From Brevibacterium sp. ZH18 (GTDB taxonomy: Bacteria; Actinomycetota; Actinomycetes; Actinomycetales; Brevibacteriaceae): 64,000 bases of DNA. The translations under genes were made by a program, and so were the position numbers. Every line of letters begins with the position of its first letter. Within the stretch, counting starts at the first letter, position 1. The notes beneath the pieces are model-generated. The model was given only the letters and a program-made list of their open reading frames with translations. It did not search any database and was not told the DNA's origin. This document shows positions 8,890 through 18,764 of this stretch, piece after piece. The DNA is taken from contig NZ_JALDSX010000003.1 in NCBI RefSeq assembly GCF_022748595.1, forward strand, positions 1 to 64,000, in the 5' to 3' direction.

Positions 8890-9827
8890 CTCGACACATC
8901 ATGGTGCTCCTGCACCCGCAGCGTGAAGACTCAGCTGTGGCGGCGGTGAGCGTGTGGAAGGCACTCCTCGACGACGGGATCATCCCAGTCGTCCTCGACG
9001 AAGAGGTCCTCGACTTCGCCGCCCGCAGCTCCTACGCCGATGTCCAGCAGGAGCTGCTCAGCCGCTGCGAGGTCATCGACCCCTCCCAGCTGGCAGCCTG
9101 GAAGTCTCGGTGCGAACTCGTCATCGTCCTCGGCGGCGACGGCACGATCCTGCGCGCTGCCGAACGCTTCCACGGCTCCGGAGTTCCCCTCATGGGCGTC
9201 AACCTCGGTCACGTCGGATTCCTTGCCGAAAGCGAAAGAGAAGACCTCGCCGAGGCGGTCCACCGGGCATCCGTGCGCGACTACCTGGTGGAGGAGAGGC
9301 TCGCCCTCGACGTGACCGTATGGCATGAAGGGGAGATCATCTTCAACGCCTGGGCACTCAACGAGGCCACAGTGGAGAAGACCTCGAAATCCCGCATGAT
9401 CGACGTCGTCCTCGGCGTCGACTCCCGTCCGGTGTCGTCGTTCGGCTGCGACGGAGTCATCCTGGCCACGCCCACGGGTTCGACGGCCTATTCGTTCTCC
9501 GCCGGCGGGCCCATCGTCTGGCCCGAGGTCGAAGCACTCCTGCTCGTGCCGATCTCCGCCCACGCGCTGTTCACCGAACCGCTCGTCGTCAACCCGGACT
9601 CACGCCTCGGCGTGGAGATCTCACCGAGCAACCCTGACTTCTCCGCGGTCCTGTGGTGCGACGGCAGGCGCGCGATCGAGCTCCCAGCCGGAGCGCGCAT
9701 CGAAGCCAAGCGCTCCGAGTCACCGATCAAACTTGCCCGCCTGCACACCGGACCCTTCACCGACCGGCTGGTCGCGAAGTTCCGGCTCCCCGTCTCCGGC
9801 TGGCGGGGACCGATCGAGAGGGCGTAG
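8886..9827 (+). CDS. nadK: NAD kinase
   Basis: This 313-residue ATP/polyphosphate-dependent NAD kinase makes NADP. The GGDGT motif sits at residues 83-87, and LMGVNLGHVGFLAE and ATPTGSTAYSFSAGGP follow as expected for PpnK/NadK. The GTG start overlaps the tlyA stop, and the gene abuts recN directly (TAGATG). The tlyA-nadK-recN order is strongly conserved in actinobacteria. Confidence 0.95.
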   Translation: MTRHIMVLLHPQREDSAVAAVSVWKALLDDGIIPVVLDEEVLDFAARSSYADVQQELLSRCEVIDPSQLAAWKSRCELVIVLGGDGTILRAAERFHGSGVPLMGVNLGHVGFLAESEREDLAEAVHRASVRDYLVEERLALDVTVWHEGEIIFNAWALNEATVEKTSKSRMIDVVLGVDSRPVSSFGCDGVILATPTGSTAYSFSAGGPIVWPEVEALLLVPISAHALFTEPLVVNPDSRLGVEISPSNPDFSAVLWCDGRRAIELPAGARIEAKRSESPIKLARLHTGPFTDRLVAKFRLPVSGWRGPIERA

Positions 9828-11531
9828 ATGATCTCCGAACTCCGCATCTCCCACCTCGGCGTGATCGCTGAAGCCGAGGTCGAACTCTCCACCGGCTTCA
9901 CCGTCGTCACCGGCGAGACCGGCGCAGGCAAGACGATGTTCGTTTCCGCTTTGAGTCTGCTCATGGGGCGCAAAGTGGGTGCCGGAGTGGTCCGCAAAGG
10001 GGCGGAGAAGGCCGAGGTCGAAGGCATCTTCTCCGACATCACTGACTCCGTGCGCACCCGCATCGAAGAAGCCGGCGGCAGTGCCGATGGGGAGGCGATC
10101 ATCTCTCGGACTGTGGCGCAGAAGGGCCGCGCCCGTGCCACAGCCGGCGGCCGGACCGTTCCGATTTCGGTCCTGGCAGAGATCTCCGAAGACCTCATCA
10201 CCCTGCATGGTCAGTCCGAGCAGCTGAGCCTCAAGGGCGCCGCAGCTCAGCGACAGCTCCTCGACAGCGCCGGCGGGGCCGAGCTCGAAGCCGTGGCCGC
10301 CGACTACCGCAGAGCCTTCGACCAGTGGCGTGAGACGCAGGCCCGCGTCACTCGAATCAAGGACACGACCGCGGCCCGTCGCGAACGGATCCTGTGGCTC
10401 AAAGGCTGCCTCGAGGCCATCGACAAAGTCCGGCCTGTTCCCGGCGAAGATGAGGCACTCGCGGCTCAGTCGGCGAAGCTCGGCGCCGCCGCGGACATCA
10501 CTCGCGCCGTCGGCAGCGCACACGACCTCCTCCTCGGCAGCGAACTCGACGACTCCGGTGCCGCAGTCGACCAAGTCCACCAGGCGATTGCGGCGATCAC
10601 CCAGGTCGACGCTGCCGACCCGGAACTCGTCACGATCAAAGACGCGCTCAACGACGCCGTGCTGCGGCTGTCCGACGCAGCAGCCGAACTCAGCTCCTAT
10701 CTGACCGGGTTCGACGAGCTGGGGGAGACCTCGATCGAGGAGACCGAGGCCAGGCGTGCCGAACTCGGTTCCCTGGCCCCCTATGGCCAGAACGTGGCCG
10801 AGGTCCTCGACTTTGAGGCCCGCTCCGCGCAGGAGATGACCGAACTCGAGACCGAGGACCGCGACCTCGGCCAGCTCGACGCCGAGTTAAGCGCCGCCGA
10901 GGACGCCATGGCCACGGCGGGCCGAGCCCTGACCGAGATCCGCTCCACGACCGCCGAGTCGTTCTCGAAGGCCGTCAGCGCAGAACTGGCCGCACTGTCC
11001 ATGCCGAAGGCGCAGGTGACGTTCGAACTCACCGAACGCGAACCGGCATCCCACGGCTGTGACGATGTCCGACTCACGTTCGCCCCGCACGACTCCTCGG
11101 CAGGAGACGACATCGGCAAGATCGCCAGCGGCGGTGAGCTCTCACGTGTGATGTTGGCCATCGAGGTCGTCCGCGCGGCGGGGGAGGCCATCCCCACCTA
11201 TGTCTTCGACGAGGTCGATGCCGGCGTCGGCGGCAAGGCCGCGATCGAGATCGGTCGGCGTTTGGCGAAACTGGCCGAGAACGCCCAAGTCATCGTCGTC
11301 ACGCACCTGCCGCAGGTCGCTGCATGGGCAGACACCCACGTCACGATCGTCAAGGATGACGACGCGGAGACAGTGAAGTCCGGAGTGCGAGAACTGAGCG
11401 AGGACGAACGTGTCATCGAACTCTCACGAATGCTCGCGGGCATGGAAGAATCCGACTCCGCGAAGGCCCACGCAGCGGAACTCCTCGACTCAGCACGGCA
11501 GGTCAAGACCGGATCGCAAGCACGGACATGA
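9828..11531 (+). CDS. recN: DNA repair protein RecN
   Basis: A 567-residue SMC-like ATPase of double-strand-break repair. It has Walker A GETGAGKT (residues 29-36), a long central coiled-coil region, an ABC signature near IASGGELSRVMLAIE and Walker B YVFDEVDAGVGGKAA, followed by the conserved VTHLPQVAAWAD. The start codon touches the nadK stop, so translation is probably coupled. Length is normal for RecN. Confidence 0.95.
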   Translation: MISELRISHLGVIAEAEVELSTGFTVVTGETGAGKTMFVSALSLLMGRKVGAGVVRKGAEKAEVEGIFSDITDSVRTRIEEAGGSADGEAIISRTVAQKGRARATAGGRTVPISVLAEISEDLITLHGQSEQLSLKGAAAQRQLLDSAGGAELEAVAADYRRAFDQWRETQARVTRIKDTTAARRERILWLKGCLEAIDKVRPVPGEDEALAAQSAKLGAAADITRAVGSAHDLLLGSELDDSGAAVDQVHQAIAAITQVDAADPELVTIKDALNDAVLRLSDAAAELSSYLTGFDELGETSIEETEARRAELGSLAPYGQNVAEVLDFEARSAQEMTELETEDRDLGQLDAELSAAEDAMATAGRALTEIRSTTAESFSKAVSAELAALSMPKAQVTFELTEREPASHGCDDVRLTFAPHDSSAGDDIGKIASGGELSRVMLAIEVVRAAGEAIPTYVFDEVDAGVGGKAAIEIGRRLAKLAENAQVIVVTHLPQVAAWADTHVTIVKDDDAETVKSGVRELSEDERVIELSRMLAGMEESDSAKAHAAELLDSARQVKTGSQART

Positions 11532-11546
11532 GAGGATGAGCGAATC

Positions 11547-12785
11547 ATGAAAGTGCGTAGAACTCGGGAGAACCAGACTGTTCCGACCCGTTCCGGCCCG
11601 GCCCCTGCCCGGCTCGATCGGCGAACCAAAGACCTCACGAAACGTCTCAGCGCCGGCGACATCGCCGTCATCAAACATTCGGACATCGACCGGATTTCCG
11701 CTGAAGCACTCGTCGCGTGCAGGCCCGCCGCAGTCATCAATGCGGACAAGTCGATCTCGGGTCGCTACCCGAACCTCGGGCCGGGAATCATCATCGATGC
11801 CGGCATTCCCCTCATCGACGCTGCAGGTGCCGAGATCTTCGACCTGGTCGAGGAGAACGAGCAGATCAGCATCGACGGTGCCAGCGTCTACCTCGGTGAG
11901 AAGGAAGTCGCCACCGGCATCGTCCAGACCACCGAGTCGATCGCCGCGGACATGCATGAGGCCGAAGCCGGCATGAACTCCGTGCTCGTCGACTTCGTCG
12001 ACAACACGATCGAATACATCCGCAAGGACTCGGACCTCCTCTCCGCTGAACTCGTCGTCCCCGAAGTCGCCACGAAGTTCGAGGGCCGACACGTCCTCAT
12101 CGTCGTCCGCGGCTACCACTACAAAGAGGACCTGGCGATCCTCGGGTCCTACATCCGCGAGTACCGACCGATCCTCGTCGGAGTCGACGGCGGAGCCGAC
12201 GCCATCATCGAAGCCGGTTACAAGCCTGACATGATCGTCGGCGACATGGACTCGGTCTCCGACACCGCACTCACGTCCGGAGCCGAGATCGTCGTCCACG
12301 CCTACCGTGACGGCAATGCTCCAGGAACCGAGCGGGTCCATTCCCTCGGCGTCGACTGTGTGGCCTTCGCGGCCTCCGGCACGAGCGAGGACATCGCCAT
12401 GCTGTTGGCTGACGACAAGGGTGCGAGCCTGATCGTGGCCGTCGGCACCCACGACACCGTCATGGAGTTCCTCGACAAAGGGCGCAAGGGCATGGCCTCG
12501 ACGTTCATCACGCGTCTGCGGGTGGGGTCGAAGCTCATCGACGCGAAGGGGGTGTCTCTGCTCTACCGGCAGAGGATCTCCAGTCTGCAGCTGAGCGTGC
12601 TCATCATCGCCGGACTCATCGCTCTCGGAGTGGCTCTGTTCGCGACTTCGGCAGGACAGACGTTCCTCGGTCTCATCGGCGCGCAGCTCGACGGCGTGTT
12701 CGGATGGATCGGTTCGCTCTTCGGGGGCGACCCTGCCGCCACTTCACAATCCGCCAGCATTTTCCAAGGACTGACCAGTGATTGA
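11547..12785 (+). CDS. steA: SteA-like cytokinetic/cell-separation protein
   Basis: A 412-residue protein with a thiamin-pyrophosphokinase-like catalytic fold (VRGYHYKEDLAIL, GVDGGADAIIEAGYKPD, GDMDSVS) and one C-terminal transmembrane segment (about 345-368) before a short tail. In Corynebacterium the homologue SteA acts with SteB in cell separation (recalled literature). The gene sits directly before the steB/mctB homologue and overlaps it by 8 nt, which supports a complex. The TPPK-like site suggests a nucleotide-type ligand, but no activity can be assigned. Confidence 0.82.
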   Translation: MKVRRTRENQTVPTRSGPAPARLDRRTKDLTKRLSAGDIAVIKHSDIDRISAEALVACRPAAVINADKSISGRYPNLGPGIIIDAGIPLIDAAGAEIFDLVEENEQISIDGASVYLGEKEVATGIVQTTESIAADMHEAEAGMNSVLVDFVDNTIEYIRKDSDLLSAELVVPEVATKFEGRHVLIVVRGYHYKEDLAILGSYIREYRPILVGVDGGADAIIEAGYKPDMIVGDMDSVSDTALTSGAEIVVHAYRDGNAPGTERVHSLGVDCVAFAASGTSEDIAMLLADDKGASLIVAVGTHDTVMEFLDKGRKGMASTFITRLRVGSKLIDAKGVSLLYRQRISSLQLSVLIIAGLIALGVALFATSAGQTFLGLIGAQLDGVFGWIGSLFGGDPAATSQSASIFQGLTSD

Positions 12786-13728
12786 TTTCCGCTACCACCT
12801 CGTCTCTCTCGTCTCGGTGTTCCTGGCCTTGGCGGTCGGAATCGTCCTGGGCGCCGGTCCGCTCAAGGAGCCCATCGGCGAGTCGCTGCAGAGCCAAGTC
12901 GATTCGCTGCGCACCGACCGTGACGGTCTGCGCGCTGATCTCGATGCCGCCAAAGGCAACATCGACAAGCAGAACGACTTCATCACCTCGGCGGCGCCTG
13001 AGCTGATCGGCAAGACGCTCAAGGACAAGGACGTCAGCATTATCTCAGCCCCGCAGGCGGACCCTGAGCAGGTCGAAGAGGTCAGCAACCGGGTCAAGGA
13101 AGCCGGCGGCTCGATCGCCGGCGACGTCTCATTCGTGGCGAACACGCTCTCGCTCGACAAATCGGCCGACTTCCTCAAGACCGTGCGTGATCTGGTCCCG
13201 AGCCTGCCGGAGGACGACTCAACCGCGATCAAATCCGCTCTGGTCATCGCTCTGACCGGCAAGGCCTCGATGCTTGCTGAGGGCAAGGATCGCGACCAGG
13301 CCGAGAAGAAGTCCTCTGCGCTCTTCGACGCGTTTGTCGATGCCGGGCGCCTGCGCACCGACACCGACCACAAGAAGACGCAGCTGTTCATCGTCGTCGA
13401 CGATGAGAACTCGAACCTCGCCGATGAGACGAAGCCGAGCCCCGAGGCGACCGACGACAAAGCAACCCGCACTCTGGTCACCGACTTCATCAACGCCCTG
13501 ACCTCCGACGCGAAGTCCGTGGTCGTGGCCGGAGACGCCAGGTCGGCTCAGAACGGACTCGTCGACGTCCTGCGCACCGAGAAGTCACGCGCCAGCACCG
13601 CCGACGGACTCGGCCTGGGTGCCGGTTCCGTCATCGCCGTTCGAGCGTTGGCCGCCGGAGAGGCCGGTAAGCACGGCCACTTCGGGTTCGCCGATGACGC
13701 CGAAGAGATTATGCCCGGGAAGGAATGA
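12778..13728 (+). CDS. steB: SteB/MctB-like membrane protein
   Basis: A 316-residue protein beginning MIDFRYHLVSLVSVFLALAV, a conserved N-terminal transmembrane segment, followed by a coiled coil (about residues 35-65) and an extracytoplasmic domain. It corresponds in position and N-terminus to Rv1698, described both as copper-related MctB and, in corynebacteria, as SteB. The start is GTG inside the steA gene, so translation is coupled. Copper transport and a division role cannot be distinguished here; the steA partner favours cell separation. Confidence 0.8.
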   Translation: MIDFRYHLVSLVSVFLALAVGIVLGAGPLKEPIGESLQSQVDSLRTDRDGLRADLDAAKGNIDKQNDFITSAAPELIGKTLKDKDVSIISAPQADPEQVEEVSNRVKEAGGSIAGDVSFVANTLSLDKSADFLKTVRDLVPSLPEDDSTAIKSALVIALTGKASMLAEGKDRDQAEKKSSALFDAFVDAGRLRTDTDHKKTQLFIVVDDENSNLADETKPSPEATDDKATRTLVTDFINALTSDAKSVVVAGDARSAQNGLVDVLRTEKSRASTADGLGLGAGSVIAVRALAAGEAGKHGHFGFADDAEEIMPGKE

Positions 13729-13729
13729 G

Positions 13730-14599
13730 ATGATCCGCTCACTCGTCAGCTCCGCCGTCGCCGGCCTCGCAGGCTATGCGGCGACGAAAGCCGTCCTCAG
13801 CTCGAAGCTGCGCACCCACAAGAAGGTCGTGCGCACGAATCACGCCGACAGGGACGTCTCCCTCATCGAAGGGCCCGCCCTGACCACTGGACTCCTCACG
13901 GGCAGCTTCCTCATCGAAGATCCTCGCCAGCGTGCGGCGACGCTGTTGGCGACGAGTGTCTCCGGCGGGTTGGGGGCAGTCGACGACTTCCTCGAATCAG
14001 GCAGCTCGAAGGGTCTGCGCGGCCACCTCAGCGCCCTCGCCCACGGCGAGATCACGACCGGCGCGATCAAGGTCACCGGCATTCCGCTGGCGTCGATCGC
14101 GGCAGCTGCGATCCTGCGCAGCGGAAGCGACCGTCATGGCCTCTTCGCCGCACTGCGTTCCGCCGACGAACGGTCCTGGTTCGCTTCGGCTGCCGACGTC
14201 GTCGTCAGCGGCGGTGTCATCGCCGGATCGGCGAACCTGTTCAACTTACTTGACCTGCGCCCCGGTCGGGCGCTCAAAGCGGGCCTGCTCACTGTGCTGT
14301 TCATGCCCCACAGCCACGGCACGACCTGGACCTCAAGCGCCGTCGTGGCCGGTGGGACCGTTGCCGCCTGGCCAGACGACCTGAGCGGCGCGGCGATGCT
14401 CGGCGACACCGGAGCCAACGCTCTCGGTGCAGTGCTGGGCACGACACTGGCCGCGAATTCGACGGCCAAACAGCGAGTCGCGATGCTCATCGTACTCGCC
14501 GGGCTGACCCTGCTCAGTGAGAAGGTCTCCTTCACTCAGATCATCGAATCCACCCCTGGACTGCGGGAGATCGACGCCTTCGGTCGCGAGGGCGTGTGA
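13730..14599 (+). CDS. MraY/WecA-like (PNPT superfamily) membrane protein
   Basis: A 289-residue hydrophobic protein distantly like polyprenyl-phosphate N-acetylhexosamine-1-phosphate transferases. VDDFLES resembles the first Asp-Asp motif, and LLGDTGANALGAVLG is a clear PNPT block (residues about 223-236). The usual NxxDGxDG motif is altered to NLFNLLDLRPGRALK. The start is ATG at 13730, one base after the upstream stop. It lies between steB and murJ, so a role in loading undecaprenyl phosphate with a sugar is plausible. The altered active site leaves catalysis uncertain. Confidence 0.65.
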   Translation: MIRSLVSSAVAGLAGYAATKAVLSSKLRTHKKVVRTNHADRDVSLIEGPALTTGLLTGSFLIEDPRQRAATLLATSVSGGLGAVDDFLESGSSKGLRGHLSALAHGEITTGAIKVTGIPLASIAAAAILRSGSDRHGLFAALRSADERSWFASAADVVVSGGVIAGSANLFNLLDLRPGRALKAGLLTVLFMPHSHGTTWTSSAVVAGGTVAAWPDDLSGAAMLGDTGANALGAVLGTTLAANSTAKQRVAMLIVLAGLTLLSEKVSFTQIIESTPGLREIDAFGREGV

Positions 14600-16344
14600 A
14601 TAAGCTGGTTCGGGTCTTCGCCTCTGCGGCGTTGCTCGTCTCGGTCATCACCCTCTTCACCCGACTTGTCGGGTTCCTGCGGTGGCTGGTCTTCTCGCCC
14701 ACTGTGGGCGCAGGCACGGTCGGGTCGGCCTATCAGTCGGCGAACCTCGTTCCCAACATCCTCTTCGAGGTCGTGGCCGGTGGGGCGCTGGCCGGAGCAG
14801 TCATTCCGCTCCTGGCCATTCCGTTGGCCCGGTCCGACAGACAGACCGCCGGTCGGATCGCCTCGGCGCTTCTGACCTGGGCAGTGTCGGTGACGTTGCC
14901 GCTGAGCATCATTCTCGCGGTTTTCGCGCATCCCATCGCCACCGTGCTGACTGGGTCCGCGCCAGGTAAGGCACCTCAGGTCGAGGCGACCGTCGTCTTC
15001 CTGCTCATGTTCTCCCCGCAGCTCGTCCTCTATGGCATCGGTGCTGTACTCACCGGGGTGCTGCAGGCCCACCGGAAATTCGTCTGGCCAGCCTTCGCTC
15101 CGCTGCTGTCCAGCCTCGTCGTCATCGGAAGCTACGTCGTCTATTCGGTGGTCGGCGGCACGGATGACACTTGGAGGACCCACATCGGCTGGCTCGGCTG
15201 GGGCACCACGATCGGTGTCGCGGCCTTGGCTCTGCCGTTGGCGCTGCCGATGCGCTCGACTGGGCTGCGGATCCGGCCCACGTGGTCATTCCCTCCTGGT
15301 GTCGCCCACCGGGCTCTGCGCTTGGCCGGTGCCGGAATGGCTGCACTGCTGGCCCAGCAAGGTGCCATGCTGGCAACCATCCTCGTATCGAATCGCGTCG
15401 GCGGTGAGGGCACATTCGTCCTCTTCAGCTACATCAACGCCGTCTACCTCCTGCCGTACGGAGTGCTCGCGGTGACCGTAGCCACCATCACCTTTCCGTC
15501 GCTGTCAGCCTGGGTTGGCAGGTCAAAGGACGCCGAGGCGAGTCAAGGTGAACGTGATGCCGCTGAGGTGAGCATGAGGCAGCTGACCTCGACGACCACG
15601 GCTCTCATCATCACCATCGGGTTCCTCGGAGCCCTCATCCTGATCTCTGCCGCGGGCCCCCTGCAGGCGTTCTTCACCGCCATCGATACTGCCGGTCAAG
15701 GCCAGAAGGGTGCGCCGTTCGGCGCCATGAGCCAGTCGATCATGGTCATGGCCCTGGCCGTGCCGGGATGGTCTTTCGTGGCCTGGGGAACTCGCGTCTT
15801 CTACGCCATGGAACGTTCCCGACATTCGGCTGTCGCGACGACAACCGGTTGGATCTTCGTCATCGTCGGCATGCTGCTGGCCATCGTGTTCACGAATGCC
15901 TTCGGTGATGCGGGCCTGACCCTGATCTCCATTTGCCTCGGTTATGCGCTCGGCATGAGCGTGGCCGGTGCCTTCCTGCTCTTCTCCATGAGCCGCGTGC
16001 TCGGACCTGCAGGTCTGGCACGAGTCGGTCGTCGGAGTCTGTTGTCGCTGGTGGCCGCCATCGTGGCCTCGACGGTGGGTGTGCTGATCTCACACTGGTT
16101 GGCGGGCCTCTTGGGGACCGGAGCTGCCCCCTCGGTGATCAACGGTGTTGTCTCTGCGCTCATCGGCTGCGCGATATTCGTTGGATTCCTCCTCATCGAC
16201 CGCGGCTACCTGGGCGAGGTGCGCGGACTCCTCGCAGGCCGCCGAGGCGGCGGTCACCAACCCGGCCCGACCACAGGGTCGAACCCGACTGATAGTTCGC
16301 ACCAGAACGCTGATAGTTCCCAACAGAATCAGGATGAGACATGA
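14596..16344 (+). CDS. murJ: MurJ/MviN-family lipid II flippase
   Basis: A 582-residue polytopic protein of the MOP exporter superfamily with about 14 hydrophobic segments. The typical MviN N-terminus is present (SVITLFTRLVGFLRWLVFSP, then NLVPNILFEVVAGGALAGAVIP). It would flip lipid-linked peptidoglycan precursor or a related glycolipid. The hydrophilic tail (about residues 548-582) contains an imperfect NADSSQQNQ-type repeat and lacks the cytoplasmic pseudokinase of mycobacterial MviN. The GTG start overlaps the upstream stop. Grouping with a PNPT-like protein and two glycosyltransferases suggests that a second glycolipid could also be a substrate. Confidence 0.88.
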   Translation: MNKLVRVFASAALLVSVITLFTRLVGFLRWLVFSPTVGAGTVGSAYQSANLVPNILFEVVAGGALAGAVIPLLAIPLARSDRQTAGRIASALLTWAVSVTLPLSIILAVFAHPIATVLTGSAPGKAPQVEATVVFLLMFSPQLVLYGIGAVLTGVLQAHRKFVWPAFAPLLSSLVVIGSYVVYSVVGGTDDTWRTHIGWLGWGTTIGVAALALPLALPMRSTGLRIRPTWSFPPGVAHRALRLAGAGMAALLAQQGAMLATILVSNRVGGEGTFVLFSYINAVYLLPYGVLAVTVATITFPSLSAWVGRSKDAEASQGERDAAEVSMRQLTSTTTALIITIGFLGALILISAAGPLQAFFTAIDTAGQGQKGAPFGAMSQSIMVMALAVPGWSFVAWGTRVFYAMERSRHSAVATTTGWIFVIVGMLLAIVFTNAFGDAGLTLISICLGYALGMSVAGAFLLFSMSRVLGPAGLARVGRRSLLSLVAAIVASTVGVLISHWLAGLLGTGAAPSVINGVVSALIGCAIFVGFLLIDRGYLGEVRGLLAGRRGGGHQPGPTTGSNPTDSSHQNADSSQQNQDET

Positions 16345-17594
16345 AGATCGTCTTTGTGATCGGAACATCCACCGGGGGAGTCGGCACGCATGTGCGAGCC
16401 CTGGCCAGAGATGTGGCTGCCGCCGGACACGAGATCGGCGTCATCGGACCCGCCTCCACGGATGAGCACTTCGGCTTCTCCGATCTGCCGGGCGTCCGCT
16501 TCGCAGCCCTCGACATGGGCACCGGCATCGGTCCTGGCGACGCCGCGCTGGTGACGAAGCTGCGACGGACCATCCGCAGCTTCGGAGCCGAGATCGTCCA
16601 CGCCCACGGTTTCCGTGCTGGTCTTGTCGGGCTCTTGGCCTCACGGACGCTGCGGCCCCGCCCCTGCTTCATCATCAGCCTGCACAACCAGGCCAGCGGT
16701 CAGGGCCTGCGCGGCCGAGTCGAGACCGGCATCGAGACGCTGCTGGCCAAAGGCGCGGACCTGACGCTGGGGGCGAGCACCGACCTCGTTGTCCGTGCGC
16801 ACGACCTCGGTGCCCGGGACGCCAGGTTCCTGCCTGCTGCCGCACCCGAGGTGCGAACTGTCACCGCCGAGGCGGCCCAGGCCACCCGTGCGCAGCTGGC
16901 CGAAGAGTACGGCTTCGACCGTTCCGCTGTCATCGTCCTGGCCGTCGGCCGGGTGGCCCCGCAGAAGAACTACCCGATGCTCGTGCGGGCTCTGGCCCAC
17001 CTCGGTGAGGATGTGTCCACCGGGGCGAAGACCGACACGAGCGCGACGACGGGTGCCCCAGCGGCCACCCCAGTGTCGGACCTCGTTGTCCTCGTGGCGG
17101 GTGCCGCGGACGAGAACGTCCTCGCCGATGTCCGTGCACAGTATGAAAGCGCGCAGCACGAGAACGCAGCGCAGCATGAGAACGCAGCACGGCACGAGAA
17201 CCAGGGAGCCGCCTCGGCGGTGCCTGAACTGCACTTCCTGGGCCCCCGGGACGACGTCGCCGAGCTCAACGCGGCAGCCGACATCTATGTCCTCACCAGC
17301 GTGTGGGAGGCCCGCGCACTGGTCCTCCAGGAGGCGCTCATCGCCGGCCGGGCGATCATCGCCACGAGCACCGGCGGCACGACGGAACTGGTCGGCGATG
17401 CGGGCATCCTGATCGAGTCCGACGATGATCGGGGACTCGCCGACGCCATCAGCGAACTTGTGTCAGATCCTGCTCGGCGGGTGGAACTGGGCGAGCGTGC
17501 ACGCGCTCGCGGCGCCCAACTTCCCGGAGAGAGGGAAGTGGCGGAAGAACTGATGGGCATATACACAGAACTCCTGCCGCCCCAGGTAGGGTAG
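16341..17594 (+). CDS. Glycosyltransferase, GT4-like
   Basis: A 417-residue GT-B fold enzyme. It has an N-terminal acceptor domain with GTSTGGVGTHVRALA, HAHGFRAGLVG at the interdomain region and the donor-site EX7E motif (EARALVLQE) near residue 335, followed by GGTTELVGDAG. The ATG overlaps the murJ stop. Between beta-strands of the C-terminal domain there is a small insertion with the peptide QHENAA repeated (residues about 272-289). Sugar and acceptor are unknown; the neighbours point to cell-envelope glycolipids. Confidence 0.8.
   Translation: MKIVFVIGTSTGGVGTHVRALARDVAAAGHEIGVIGPASTDEHFGFSDLPGVRFAALDMGTGIGPGDAALVTKLRRTIRSFGAEIVHAHGFRAGLVGLLASRTLRPRPCFIISLHNQASGQGLRGRVETGIETLLAKGADLTLGASTDLVVRAHDLGARDARFLPAAAPEVRTVTAEAAQATRAQLAEEYGFDRSAVIVLAVGRVAPQKNYPMLVRALAHLGEDVSTGAKTDTSATTGAPAATPVSDLVVLVAGAADENVLADVRAQYESAQHENAAQHENAARHENQGAASAVPELHFLGPRDDVAELNAAADIYVLTSVWEARALVLQEALIAGRAIIATSTGGTTELVGDAGILIESDDDRGLADAISELVSDPARRVELGERARARGAQLPGEREVAEELMGIYTELLPPQVG
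17154..17207 (+). repeat. 18-bp in-frame tandem repeat inside the glycosyltransferase gene
   Basis: Three imperfect 18-bp units begin at 17154, 17172 and 17190, encoding QHENAA-like hexapeptides. They add a hydrophilic loop to an otherwise normal GT-B domain. Confidence 0.8.
17587..17592 (+). promoter_or_regulatory. Possible -10 element (TAGGGT)
   Basis: TAGGGT lies 35 nt before the ATG at 17628, overlapping the end of the first glycosyltransferase gene. It is a common actinobacterial -10 variant. No clear -35 is seen. It could drive the second glycosyltransferase-like gene and pyrG separately from the upstream operon. Confidence 0.33.
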
Positions 17595-17627
17595 AAGCAG
17601 CGTCGATCTAATGAAAAGGATGAGGAA

Positions 17628-18764
17628 ATGAGCGAATCCGGCGAGGTCCACCCACTCAGCGCAGATACGCGAATTCTGCATGTACTCGCCGAGACCACGG
17701 GCCCAGTCGTAGAAGTGGCCAAACTCGCCGTGCTCGGTCATCTGCGGGCAGGTTTCAAAGTGGCTGTGGCAGCCCACCGTTCTCTACTCGGCACGTTCGG
17801 CGTTCCTCCGGAGCTGGCGGACAACTTCCGTGAGATCGAACTCGCAGCCAGGCGCCGCTTCACGATCGCCGATCCGAACACCGCTTTCACGCTGCACAAG
17901 TACTACCAGCACGTGGACATCGTCCACGCCCACGGCCTCCACGCGGCGACGCTGGCGGGACTCGCCTTCACCGGCCTGCCCGCCCGGTTCCATCCGAAGG
18001 TCGTCGCCACGATCGAATCCTTCGACTCCGCGAACGTGATCGAGAAGACCGGCGCTGAGATCGTCGGTCGCACGGCAACCGCGATCTTGGGCACCACCGA
18101 ACCGGTCGTTGACTACTTCGGCGAGAAGGTTCCCCTCGTCGAACGCGCTGAACTCGTCCACCCAGACATCGACGTCGACCTCACGGTCAGGACCCCTCGC
18201 GCCGGGGTGCGCAGCGAACTCGGCGTCAAGGCGGGTACCTGGATGGTCGCGAGCCCCATCGCCCTGCGCGACCACACGGCCCTGGCGACGGTCCTCGACG
18301 CGGCCAGTCAGATCAACTCACGCCGCCCAGATCGTCACGTCGTCACCGTGCTCACCGGCACGGGCAAGGACCGGAGCACGATCGCCTCGGCGTTTGCCGA
18401 CCGTGACATCATCGTCGCTCCCGCCGGCGACCTCGTCGACGTGGTCGCAGCGGCCGATGTCGTCATCGCCAGCGAGACCATGACGGGTCTGAGCCACGAA
18501 GACCTCATGCAGCTGTCGAAGCCCGCAGTCTTCATCGGCAGCTCCCGCCGGGCAGGCATCTGGGGAGCCGCAGCCAAGAGCGTCGATGCCGACGACACGG
18601 ATGCTCTGCTGCGTGAGATCAATCATCTTCTCGACGATCCGGCCGGGCGTGGTTCGCAGGCCGTAGCCGCGAAGAAGCGCGTCATCGACGTGAATAACGG
18701 TGCAGCGATCTCTTCGACTCTGCTCGATCTGTACGCCGAAGTCACTGAATCGGGGGATTCGTGA
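17628..18764 (+). CDS. Degenerate GT4-like glycosyltransferase-family protein
   Basis: A 378-residue protein with a GT-B-like N-terminal half ([43 protein letters not shown]). The C-terminal half is diverged and shows no EX7E donor motif ([20 protein letters not shown] in its place). It starts 33 nt after the preceding glycosyltransferase with a good ribosome site (AAAGGATGAGG). The loss of the motif suggests a non-catalytic partner or a different donor mode. Its end overlaps pyrG by GTGA. Confidence 0.65.
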   Translation: MSESGEVHPLSADTRILHVLAETTGPVVEVAKLAVLGHLRAGFKVAVAAHRSLLGTFGVPPELADNFREIELAARRRFTIADPNTAFTLHKYYQHVDIVHAHGLHAATLAGLAFTGLPARFHPKVVATIESFDSANVIEKTGAEIVGRTATAILGTTEPVVDYFGEKVPLVERAELVHPDIDVDLTVRTPRAGVRSELGVKAGTWMVASPIALRDHTALATVLDAASQINSRRPDRHVVTVLTGTGKDRSTIASAFADRDIIVAPAGDLVDVVAAADVVIASETMTGLSHEDLMQLSKPAVFIGSSRRAGIWGAAAKSVDADDTDALLREINHLLDDPAGRGSQAVAAKKRVIDVNNGAAISSTLLDLYAEVTESGDS

